Positions 55,049 to 62,713 of a stretch of 64,000 nt of DNA are shown piece by piece. Where the stretch lies: positions 55,918 through 119,917 of the forward strand of contig NZ_NHYL01000004.1 of the NCBI RefSeq assembly GCF_003288905.1. The letters run 5' to 3'. Source of the stretch: Helicobacter sp. 11-8110 (lineage in GTDB: Bacteria; Campylobacterota; Campylobacteria; Campylobacterales; Helicobacteraceae). The position numbers and the translations under genes were made by a program. Numbering within the stretch: position 1 is the first letter of the stretch; each line of letters opens with the position of its first letter. Under the pieces are notes generated by a model that had not been told where the DNA came from, did no database searches, and saw nothing but the letters and a program-made list of their open reading frames with translations.

Positions 55049-55228
55049 TTATCATCACAACAAAAATATTATACTATAAAATAATTTTAAAAAAGAAAGA
55101 AAAATATAAAAAGCTAAATACCAAATTTTTAATTTTTGCAAATTCAATCCTACCTATCACTTAAATTATATTAGAAAAATAGGTTTTGTTTTCTATAATT
55201 GAAATTAATATTGCATGAAAGGATAAAA

Positions 55229-55552
55229 ATGGCATACCCACTTTTAGGCACAAGAATAGTTTTAGATGAAGAAAAGATTTTAAAAGAAGGCAAATATAAT
55301 TTAGAAGATATGTATAAAAGGATAGATGAATATGCCAAAGAATCAGGAATGATAAAAATCGACAAAGAAACTTATCATTGCAAGGGAGATAAGTATGATT
55401 TGGGTTGTATGACTTTATTTATATATAAATATTTAATTGATTCTGAATGGTTTACAAAAAATGCAAAAGAATGGATTTGGATTAGCGAAAAAGAAGGAAA
55501 TAGCGATTTGATTTCTGCAAGTAAAGCTGAAGGAGAAGGAATTTGGGAATAA
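55229..55552 (+). CDS. Orphan 107-residue protein of unknown function
   Basis: The ATG at 55229 follows AAAGGATAAAA, a good ribosome-binding site; an upstream in-frame ATG lacks one. The protein is acidic with many Lys and Glu, has no signal or membrane segment, and contains GDKYDLGCMTLFIYKYLIDS and a Trp-rich part (EWIWISEKEG). It is intact and on the opposite strand to the broken element genes. Small acidic cytosolic proteins in such places are sometimes immunity or antitoxin proteins, but nothing in the sequence proves that. Confidence 0.7.
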   Translation: MAYPLLGTRIVLDEEKILKEGKYNLEDMYKRIDEYAKESGMIKIDKETYHCKGDKYDLGCMTLFIYKYLIDSEWFTKNAKEWIWISEKEGNSDLISASKAEGEGIWE

Positions 55553-55674
55553 ATCGCAAAGCAATTAATTTTGATTTATACAAACAAATATAAAAAGAAT
55601 TTTTTATAGCCTTGATTAGCATTGATGAAATTTTGTTTTTTATAAATAGGATTCTTTTAAGTTTCTTTAAAAAA

Positions 55675-55705
55675 TCTATAAATACTTAAAATAAGTGTTT
55701 ATAGA
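55675..55705. repeat. Inverted repeat between the orphan gene and der
   Basis: A 14-base arm starting TCTATAAATACTTA (55675-55688) pairs with 55692-55705 across a three-A loop, with a single G-T wobble. It lies in the convergent gap between the orphan gene and der and could terminate both. No T-tract follows. Confidence 0.5.
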
Positions 55706-55753
55706 TATTAATTAAAACTCAGTCGTTCCATTTTTAGATTCTAAACCTATAAA

Positions 55754-57151
55754 TTATTCCTCAAAATTCTTTTGTTTTGTTTCCTCAAAAGCATTTTTTC
55801 CTCTCGCAATAAAAATAATGCGTGTTCCGCTAAAATCAAACCTTTCTTGCAAAAAATTAACCAAATAACGCTTGTAGCTAAAATGCAAACTATTAGGGCG
55901 ATTCATAATCAAGGCAATTTGAGGTGGCTTTGTCTCAAATTGTGTCGCATAATAAACCTTGACAATCTTACCCCTATCACTTGGAATAGGATGTCGCATC
56001 GTGGCTTCCTTAATTATTTCATTAAGCTTAGCCGTCGGGATACGATAAGAAAAATGCTCATAAACTTTCAAAATCTCTTGCTCTAACTTTTGAATATGGC
56101 GTCCATTTTTTGCTGAAATGGTTAAAATAGGCGCATAATCCAAAAACTTAAAGCGCAATCTAAAATCTTCCATAATCCCCTTGTAGTCTTTGTGAGCAAT
56201 GTCCCATTTATTTAATACCACAATAACACCAAGCTTAAATTCATCAATCAAACCAGCAATTTTTTCATCTAACTCCACAAAAGGACTTGAAGCATCTAAA
56301 ACTAAAACTGCAATATCTGATCTTTTTAAAATTTCTCTAGTGCGATTAAGCGCAAATTTCTCCAATCCTTCAATTTTCCCTCGGCGTCTAATACCCGCTG
56401 TATCCACAAAATTTACTTTTCTGCCTTCAATCTCACCCATTTCATCAACAGGATCAATCGTTGTCCCTGCCTTACTAGAAACCACCGATCGCTCTTGCCC
56501 CAAAAGTGCATTCAAAAGTGAGCTTTTGCCCACATTTACTCTGCCTATAATCCCTATATTAATAACTTCTTCTGTTTCCTGTGCCACAGAAGCTTCCAAA
56601 AACTCTTCCAATGATTCTTCTTCATCTACATTAAAAAGCTGTGTGAGCGAATCTTTTTTCAGCAACCTAACAATACTATCTTCTAATTTTCCAATTCCAC
56701 GATTGTGGGATACTGACACAAAAAATGTATGACAAGCACCAAATTCACTAAATTCCCAAGCGTTACTTTGCTCCTTGTCATTGTCGATTTTATTGACCAC
56801 CAAAAAAATATTGGAATTTTTCTTTTGCAAGGCATAAAAGATTTTTTTATCCAAAGGATTTGGGGGCATTTTGCCATCAACAACATACAAAATCAAATCC
56901 GCACTCTCTCCAGCACTATGCGAATGTTTTGTAACCTGCAAAAACAAAGAATCACTCTCATCAAGCCCACCTGTATCTAGTAGCAAAAAGGGAGTGTCCT
57001 TTAAAGTAACATTAGCCTTTTTTACATCTCTTGTTGTTCCAGCAATCTCAGAGGTAATAGCAATTCTTGATTTGCAAAAACGATTAAAAAGTGAGCTTTT
57101 CCCCGCATTAGGTCGCCCCATAATCGCAATAGTTCCATAAATTTTATCCAT
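55754..57151 (-). CDS. der: Ribosome biogenesis GTPase Der (EngA)
   Basis: 465 residues from ATG 57151, with AAGGG 5 bases before it. Two tandem GTPase domains carry G1 motifs GRPNAGKSS (near residue 12) and GRVNVGKSS (near residue 200), each followed by a DTGG or DTAG switch and NKID/NKWD. A KH-like domain ends the protein. Der is needed for late 50S assembly. It marks the return to core genes after the element remnant. Confidence 0.97.
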   Translation of the reverse strand: MDKIYGTIAIMGRPNAGKSSLFNRFCKSRIAITSEIAGTTRDVKKANVTLKDTPFLLLDTGGLDESDSLFLQVTKHSHSAGESADLILYVVDGKMPPNPLDKKIFYALQKKNSNIFLVVNKIDNDKEQSNAWEFSEFGACHTFFVSVSHNRGIGKLEDSIVRLLKKDSLTQLFNVDEEESLEEFLEASVAQETEEVINIGIIGRVNVGKSSLLNALLGQERSVVSSKAGTTIDPVDEMGEIEGRKVNFVDTAGIRRRGKIEGLEKFALNRTREILKRSDIAVLVLDASSPFVELDEKIAGLIDEFKLGVIVVLNKWDIAHKDYKGIMEDFRLRFKFLDYAPILTISAKNGRHIQKLEQEILKVYEHFSYRIPTAKLNEIIKEATMRHPIPSDRGKIVKVYYATQFETKPPQIALIMNRPNSLHFSYKRYLVNFLQERFDFSGTRIIFIARGKNAFEETKQKNFEE

Positions 57152-57261
57152 AAAAGCCCTTTTAAAAAGCAAATTTTACCTATTAAGCGCCTCTTTTGTC
57201 AAATTAAACCATAAGACTAAAAAGAGTATGATTCAGCAAAACTTCAAAAAAAAGAATAAAA

Positions 57262-58158
57262 ATGTATCAAAACAAACAAGCTATTATAGCTATGCTTATT
57301 GCTGCCTTGCTTTTTACTTTTATGGGAATGTTTGTTAAAGTCTTAACGCCAAATCTACCTGCCATTGAAGTTGCTTTTGCTAGAAATTTCTTTGGGCTTG
57401 TTTGGGTTCTCATTGCTCTAGCACTCAAACCCCCAAAAACACCACAAGGTGGCAGACCATTTATTTTGATTTTTCGTGGTTTTGCTGGTGGAAGTGCGAT
57501 GATAGCATATTTTTATAATATGTCTGTGATGCCCCTTGGAATCGCCTTTGCCTTTTCTTACACCTCGCCTATCTTTTTGGCTCTTTTTAGTGTATTTTTT
57601 ATCCGCCAAAAAGTCTCTTTTAAAGTCTGGATTGCTATTTTTCTTGGCTTTAGCGGAATCTTACTCATCTCCAATCCTCAAAATCTCCATTTAAGCTTTT
57701 GGGGATTAAGCATAGGAATCTATAGTGGAGTAGCCGCTGCTTTAGCCTATCTCTCAGTGGCAGAGTTAGCCAAAAATTATGATCCTAGAATCATTATTGG
57801 TTCATTAGGATTTTTTGGCTCACTTCTTCCCCTTTTAACACAGCTTGTTCCTTATGAAAACTACCCTATCTCTTTATTTATGCCTTTTGTTATGCCTACT
57901 TTTTATGAATGGATTTTAGTCCTTGGACTTGGAGTTGTCTCAACTTATGCGCAAATCTACCTTACAAAAGCCTATATGCTAGGAAATCCACCCATTATTG
58001 GAGCAATTAGCTATGTTACGATTTTTATGGCGACTTTAGCGGGGATCATTTTGGGCGATCAGATTCCTAATGCCCTTGTTATTTCAGGAATGGCATTAAT
58101 TGCTTGTGGTGGAATCTTGGCTGCTTTAAGCAATAAAAGAAAGAAATCTAATTCATAA
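57262..58158 (+). CDS. EamA/DMT family transporter
   Basis: 298 residues, ten membrane segments in two EamA repeats (AMLIAALLFTFMGMFVKVLT at the start; ILVLGLGVVSTYAQIYLTKA in the second). The substrate is not predictable; relatives export amino acids, nucleobases or metabolites. It ends 11 bases inside the convergent gene downstream. It lies divergently to der, with an AAGAATAAAA region before the ATG. Confidence 0.85.
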   Translation: MYQNKQAIIAMLIAALLFTFMGMFVKVLTPNLPAIEVAFARNFFGLVWVLIALALKPPKTPQGGRPFILIFRGFAGGSAMIAYFYNMSVMPLGIAFAFSYTSPIFLALFSVFFIRQKVSFKVWIAIFLGFSGILLISNPQNLHLSFWGLSIGIYSGVAAALAYLSVAELAKNYDPRIIIGSLGFFGSLLPLLTQLVPYENYPISLFMPFVMPTFYEWILVLGLGVVSTYAQIYLTKAYMLGNPPIIGAISYVTIFMATLAGIILGDQIPNALVISGMALIACGGILAALSNKRKKSNS

Positions 58159-58558
58159 ACAAAGCATTAAAGATTTCTTTTTCTAAGATATAAAGAGAAT
58201 AGCGAATATTTTTAAACTGCTCACTCTCTTCAATTTTTTGAAGCTTAAGAATCTCTTCTAAAACTCGCGCTGATTCTTGAGTGCGCTTAAAATTAGCAAT
58301 CACAATATCTTTCAAACCTTTTCGTATTTGTTCTTGTGGTATAGAAGTTTTTAAAACATCATTTTGAGAATCTCTTGAATTCAACAAAGAATGAAAATTT
58401 TTTAATCTGCAAGAATGGCGAAGATCTTTTAATTTGAGCGCCAAAGCTTTTTCATTAAAGCTATAGCGCAAAATGTCTTCAACTACTCTAATACCTTCTC
58501 TTAAACGATTAAGATTGGCATCAAGTATTCTTAACTCTGAATCAGAGAGTTGATTCAA
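58148..58558 (-). CDS. ThiD2-like protein (stand-alone)
   Basis: 136 residues, all helical. The motif ILDANLNRLREGIRVVEDIL, then RHSCRLKNFH and ANFKRTQESARVLEEILKL, matches the domain fused to the N-terminus of ThiE in some bacteria and known separately as ThiD2, which phosphorylates hydroxymethylpyrimidine phosphate in thiamine synthesis. Here it is a separate short gene with no thi neighbours. It lies 5 bases after the Bax1-I gene, so is probably in its transcript. Confidence 0.7.
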   Translation of the reverse strand: MNQLSDSELRILDANLNRLREGIRVVEDILRYSFNEKALALKLKDLRHSCRLKNFHSLLNSRDSQNDVLKTSIPQEQIRKGLKDIVIANFKRTQESARVLEEILKLQKIEESEQFKNIRYSLYILEKEIFNALFMN

Positions 58559-58563
58559 AGCTC

Positions 58564-59271
58564 TTATTCCTCTCTAGATCCAAAGATTCCAAGCAATTGC
58601 AACAAGGACACAAAGAGATTCAAAAAATCTAAATAAAGGCTTACTGCTGCCGTAACGGGGCTATCATAAAGTCCTCTTACGATATTTTGTGTATCATAGG
58701 CAATGAAAATACTAAATAAAATTGCGCTTACCCCTGCAATTGCAACTTGCAAAATCGGACTTCCCAAAAAAAGATTGATAAGTGAGCCAATCACAACAAC
58801 AATCAAAGCAATAAACAGAATCTTGCCCATACTCGCTAAATCTTTTTTAGTGCGAAGTGCAAAAATACTCATCACGCCAAAAATCGCTGTTGTCAATAAA
58901 AACGCCTGTGCTACAATAGAAGCTCCACCAGGCATTCCAAGCACTCTGCTAAGAATTGGAGTTAATGTCAAACCACTCACGAAAGTAAAAGCAAAAAGCA
59001 TCAAAAGATTAATGCCCGGTTTTGCTTTGGTAAAAAACAATCCAACAAGCAATGCAAGCTCTAAAATTACAAATCCAATGTAATACTGCGCTACCACACC
59101 ACCTAAAGTGCTAATACCAATATAAGCACCAATAGTTGCTGCTAAAAGCGAACCTGCAAAAAGCTGATAAGTCTGTTTTACAAAGCTAACCAATGCCATA
59201 TCACTTTGCGCAAAGCTACTTTCTGTATACTGCCCATAGTTATTCATTGGCTTTCTATCATACAATGACAT
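58564..59271 (-). CDS. Bax inhibitor-1 family membrane protein (YccA/YbhL-like)
   Basis: 235 residues with seven membrane segments. The last part has AYDTQNIVRGLYDSPVTAAV and LDFLNLFVSLLQLLGIFG, typical of bacterial Bax1-I proteins, which include calcium-leak channels and FtsH modulators. Next to gapA as in H. pylori. The cytosolic N-terminus is about 30 residues. Confidence 0.9.
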   Translation of the reverse strand: MSLYDRKPMNNYGQYTESSFAQSDMALVSFVKQTYQLFAGSLLAATIGAYIGISTLGGVVAQYYIGFVILELALLVGLFFTKAKPGINLLMLFAFTFVSGLTLTPILSRVLGMPGGASIVAQAFLLTTAIFGVMSIFALRTKKDLASMGKILFIALIVVVIGSLINLFLGSPILQVAIAGVSAILFSIFIAYDTQNIVRGLYDSPVTAAVSLYLDFLNLFVSLLQLLGIFGSREE

Positions 59272-59358
59272 TTCATTTCCTTTATTTTTTTAAATATTTT
59301 AGAAATCACATTATACCCTAATTTAGCGAAAAATAAATCTTAATTCTTTATTTTTTTA

Positions 59359-59383
59359 TGTTACAATTACGCTTTTAAAAGCG
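59359..59383 (+). promoter_or_regulatory. gapA promoter with palindrome at the start site
   Basis: An extended -10, TG-T-TACAAT, at 59359-59367 predicts a start near 59374. The perfect palindrome CGCTTTTAAAAGCG at 59370-59383 sits on that start. Such a position would let a dimeric repressor block transcription, or form a 5'-terminal RNA hairpin. Function is inference. Confidence 0.5.
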
Positions 59384-59399
59384 CTTGTTGGTGGAATTA

Positions 59400-60407
59400 A
59401 TGGAAAAAGTTAAAGTTTTTTTAAACGGATTTGGCAGAATCGGACGCTGCATTGCACGCGTTGCGCTATGCGAAATGCAGGATAAAATTGAAATTGTTGG
59501 CATTAATGATCTTGCTGATTCTCAAATGCTTGCTTATCTTTTTGTGCATGATTCTGTCCATCAAACTCACACCATCACTTTAGATTCTTATAATTCACAA
59601 ACTAATCGTTTTATTTTTAATGGTATAGAAATCCCCTTTAGCAATGCAAAAACTCCGCAAGAAATTGATATTTGCGGAGCTGATATTGTTATTGAAGCAA
59701 GTGGATTATTTTTAGAAAGCGACCTTGTTGAATGCCATTTGCAAAAGGGAGCTAAACGCGTGATTTTATCAGCTCCTGCAAAAGATTCTACAAAAACTTT
59801 TGTTCTTGGTGTCAATCATCAAGATTATAAGGGAGAAAAAATTATCTCTAATGCAAGCTGCACAACTAACGCATTAGCCCCTGTTATCAAACTATTAGAT
59901 GAAAACTTTGGCGTTAAAAATGGAATTTTAACCACCATTCACAGCTACACAAATGATCAAAATCTCATTGATTCTGTGCATAGAAAGGGTGATTTTAGGC
60001 GATCAAGAGCTGCTGGAATTAACATCATACCCACGACAACTGGAGCAGCAAAAGCCTTGCATTTAGTCTTACCCCAGATGAAAAATAAGCTCCACGGACA
60101 TAGTGTGCGTGTCCCTGTAGCTGATGTTTCTATGGTTGATCTCAATGTTAATCTCCTAAAAAATGCCACTCAAGAATCCATTAACACCCTTTTTAAACAA
60201 GCTGCACTTGGTCATTTAAGGGGAATCTTGGGTGTTGATGAATCTTATGGTGTTTCTCAAGATTTTGTCAATTGCCCCTTAAGTGGAGTTGTGGCTTTGG
60301 ATTTAACTTTTGTTCTAGAGGATATGGCAAAGGTTATGGTTTGGTATGATAATGAGTGGGGATATTCTCATCGTATTTTAGAAATGGCTTACTTTATATT
60401 AAGATGA
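59400..60407 (+). CDS. gapA: Glyceraldehyde-3-phosphate dehydrogenase
   Basis: 335 residues from ATG 59400 (GGTGGA before it); an upstream TTG is less likely. The Rossmann motif LNGFGRIGRCIAR is at the N-terminus, the catalytic cysteine is in SNASCTTNALAPV (near residue 156), and the C-terminal VVWYDNEWGYSHRI-type end is present. Enzyme of glycolysis or gluconeogenesis. Length and motifs fit the bacterial type I enzyme. Confidence 0.96.
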   Translation: MEKVKVFLNGFGRIGRCIARVALCEMQDKIEIVGINDLADSQMLAYLFVHDSVHQTHTITLDSYNSQTNRFIFNGIEIPFSNAKTPQEIDICGADIVIEASGLFLESDLVECHLQKGAKRVILSAPAKDSTKTFVLGVNHQDYKGEKIISNASCTTNALAPVIKLLDENFGVKNGILTTIHSYTNDQNLIDSVHRKGDFRRSRAAGINIIPTTTGAAKALHLVLPQMKNKLHGHSVRVPVADVSMVDLNVNLLKNATQESINTLFKQAALGHLRGILGVDESYGVSQDFVNCPLSGVVALDLTFVLEDMAKVMVWYDNEWGYSHRILEMAYFILR

Positions 60408-60423
60408 CACTGAAGGGAATTTT

Positions 60424-61731
60424 GTGAAATTATTTTTCTTTAAAATCTTTATCCTTTTTCTTTTTGGCTTAAATTTTATAAACGCCAAAAATACTCCTTT
60501 TAATCTCTATAAACTCAAAGGCGATAACGATGGATCAACTTTGCTTGTCATTGGCGGTATTCATGGGGATGAGCCTGGCGGATATTTTGCGCCTAGTATT
60601 TTGGCAGATTCTTATCATATTCTAAAAGGCAATGTTTTGGTTGTGCCCAATCTCAATCCTGATAGTATTTTAGCCTTTAAGCGCGGAATCTACAAGGATA
60701 TGAATCGTAAATTTGCCCATATTGCACCTAATGATCCTGATTTTGACAATGTTGCTAAAATTAAAGAAATTATCACTAGTCCTAAAGTAAATTTTGTAAT
60801 TAACCTTCACGATGGACACGGATTTTACCGAGAAAAATGGGAAAATTCAATCTTTAATCCAAAGGCGTGGGGACAAACTTATGTTATCGATCAAAAGATG
60901 CTTAATAATATTCCTTTTGGAAATCTTGATGAAATAGCCAAAGAAATTGAAACCAAACTCAACAAAGAATTACATTATGATTTTCACACTTTTGGAGTAA
61001 GAAACACTGAAACGCGCTTCAAAGATGAAGAACAGCAAAACTCTCTAACTTATTATGCCATTACTCACTTAAAACCTGCTCTTGCCATAGAAACTAGCAA
61101 AAATATCAAAGAACTTCCACTCAAAACCCTTTATCAATTAAACTCCATTGAAGCTTTAATGCAAATCTTAGGCATAGAATATACACGCAATTTTACTCTA
61201 GATCTAAAGGGTGTGGAAAATAAAGTAAAAGACTACAAGACTCTTAATATTAATAACAATATCACCCTTGAATTAAGCGAAATCAAAAACACACTTAATT
61301 TTATCCCCTTACTTAAAAAAGATAATCAATTCACTTTTACTCATCCACTAGGGAGAATTAAAAAAGTCAAAAATGGCTATGAAGTCTATATCGGACACCA
61401 AAAAATCTCTTTTTTAAAGCCTGAGTATTTTTCTATGCAATGTAGCATTGAAAGTATGGAAATAGAGATTGATAAAAGTATTACCAAAAAAGTCAATTTT
61501 GGAAAAACTCTAGAATTCCAAGAAGGATTTTTAATCAAAAAAAACCCAAAAGCTAGAGTTAATGTGATTGGTTATTCCAAAAATGGTGTGGTAAGCGAAG
61601 AAGAAATATTTTTAACCTCCACAGATATAAATCAAAACTTCTCACTAGATAAAAAAGGTAAAGTCTATAGAATCGAGTTTTATGAAGGTAAAAATTTCTG
61701 CGGAATGATTAATGCAAAAAAGGTAAATTAA
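60424..61731 (+). CDS. csd4: M14 peptidoglycan DL-carboxypeptidase, Csd4/Pgp1-like
   Basis: 435 residues from GTG 60424. A signal peptide (residues 1-21) is followed by a zinc carboxypeptidase domain. The zinc ligands are His47 and Glu50 in GGIHGDEPGG, and a later histidine in NLHDGHGFY. Beta-rich C-terminal domains follow. Csd4 (H. pylori) and Pgp1 (Campylobacter) trim tripeptides to dipeptides and give helical shape. Here the first ligand is the usual histidine; the H. pylori protein has an unusual glutamine at that place. It overlaps hemH by one base. Confidence 0.92.
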   Translation: MKLFFFKIFILFLFGLNFINAKNTPFNLYKLKGDNDGSTLLVIGGIHGDEPGGYFAPSILADSYHILKGNVLVVPNLNPDSILAFKRGIYKDMNRKFAHIAPNDPDFDNVAKIKEIITSPKVNFVINLHDGHGFYREKWENSIFNPKAWGQTYVIDQKMLNNIPFGNLDEIAKEIETKLNKELHYDFHTFGVRNTETRFKDEEQQNSLTYYAITHLKPALAIETSKNIKELPLKTLYQLNSIEALMQILGIEYTRNFTLDLKGVENKVKDYKTLNINNNITLELSEIKNTLNFIPLLKKDNQFTFTHPLGRIKKVKNGYEVYIGHQKISFLKPEYFSMQCSIESMEIEIDKSITKKVNFGKTLEFQEGFLIKKNPKARVNVIGYSKNGVVSEEEIFLTSTDINQNFSLDKKGKVYRIEFYEGKNFCGMINAKKVN

Positions 61732-62705
61732 TGCAAAATGCAAAAAATATAGCCGTTGTGCTTCTTAATATGGGCGGTCCTAATTCTTTAGGTGAAGTTG
61801 AAGTTTTTCTAAAAAATATGTTTAATGATCCTTATATTTTACCTATTAAAAGCAATTTTTTTCGCTCTATGGTAGCGAGTTTTATTACCTATAGGCGCCT
61901 TGAAGAATCCAAAAACAACTACAGAAAAATTGGCAATAAATCTCCTTTAGTCGAGCACACTTTCAAGCTCTGTCAAAAGCTAGAAAACCTAGATAATAGC
62001 TACTTTTACACTTATGCAATGCGCTACACACCACCCTTTGCCAATCTTGTTGCCAAAGAATTACAAAGCAAAAATATACAAGAAGTGGTGCTTTTTAGCC
62101 TTTATCCACATTTTAGTTATACTACCACACAAAGCTCTTATGATGATTTTCTAAAAGCTCTTAAAGCTCTTAATTACCAGCCCAAAGTGCATTTTATTAA
62201 ACACTATTTTGATAATCAAAGCTATAACAAAGCTATTTTAAATCGCATTAAAGAGACTCTAGGTGATGAAGATTCCAAAGCATTTCATCTTATTTTTTCT
62301 GCTCACTCACTTCCGCAAAAAAATATTGATAATGGCGACCCTTATCAAAAAGAGATTCTAGCTAATGTGGATACACTAAAAGAAATGCTACCTAAAGTAG
62401 GATTAGAGTTTGCAAGTATCCAAGTTGCCTATCAATCTAAATTGGGACCTGTTAAATGGCTAGAGCCAAGCTTGGGAGATTGCTTGAAAAATTACAAAGG
62501 GAAAAAACTCATCATCTATCCTATTGCTTTTAGCCTTGATAATTCAGAGACAGATTTTGAACTCTCTATTCAATACAAACAAGAAGCAGAGAAAATAGGC
62601 ATTTTAGACTACCGAGTCTCCAAATGTCTCAATGATAGTGAGGATTTTGCAAGATTTATCTTAGAACAAACAAAAGGAATCTTAAAAACAGGACAAATAA
62701 GCTAG
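61731..62705 (+). CDS. hemH: Ferrochelatase
   Basis: 324 residues. It begins with AVVLLNMGGPNSLGEVEVFL, has the catalytic histidine region LIFSAHSLPQKNIDNGDPYQ and the YPIAFSLDNSETDFELSIQY motif with the second metal-site acids. It inserts ferrous iron into protoporphyrin IX as the last step of haem synthesis. No Fe-S cysteines are seen at the C-terminus. It is coupled to csd4 by a one-base overlap. Confidence 0.95.
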   Translation: MQNAKNIAVVLLNMGGPNSLGEVEVFLKNMFNDPYILPIKSNFFRSMVASFITYRRLEESKNNYRKIGNKSPLVEHTFKLCQKLENLDNSYFYTYAMRYTPPFANLVAKELQSKNIQEVVLFSLYPHFSYTTTQSSYDDFLKALKALNYQPKVHFIKHYFDNQSYNKAILNRIKETLGDEDSKAFHLIFSAHSLPQKNIDNGDPYQKEILANVDTLKEMLPKVGLEFASIQVAYQSKLGPVKWLEPSLGDCLKNYKGKKLIIYPIAFSLDNSETDFELSIQYKQEAEKIGILDYRVSKCLNDSEDFARFILEQTKGILKTGQIS

Positions 62706-62713
62706 GAGTAAAA

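Larger units (their letters stand above)
52440..55750. mobile_element. Decayed integrative element next to tRNA-Val
   Basis: Between the tRNA 3' end and der lie about 3.3 kb of DNA whose genes are phage/ICE-like and mostly broken: a Rha family gene, a fragment of a giant helicase/methylase-type protein, an ORF cut by a stop, a frameshifted small gene and an orphan gene. No integrase and no second attachment site are recognisable. The boundaries given are the limits of the non-core DNA, not proven attachment sites. Confidence 0.65.

Noticed and set aside
55720..55726. CAGTCGT, a 7-base match to the 3' part of tRNA-Val (52425-52431), as possible attR of the element
   Set aside because: Seven bases are expected by chance in about 3 kb with fair probability, and the match does not extend to the tRNA 3' end. 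It is too weak to call an attachment site.
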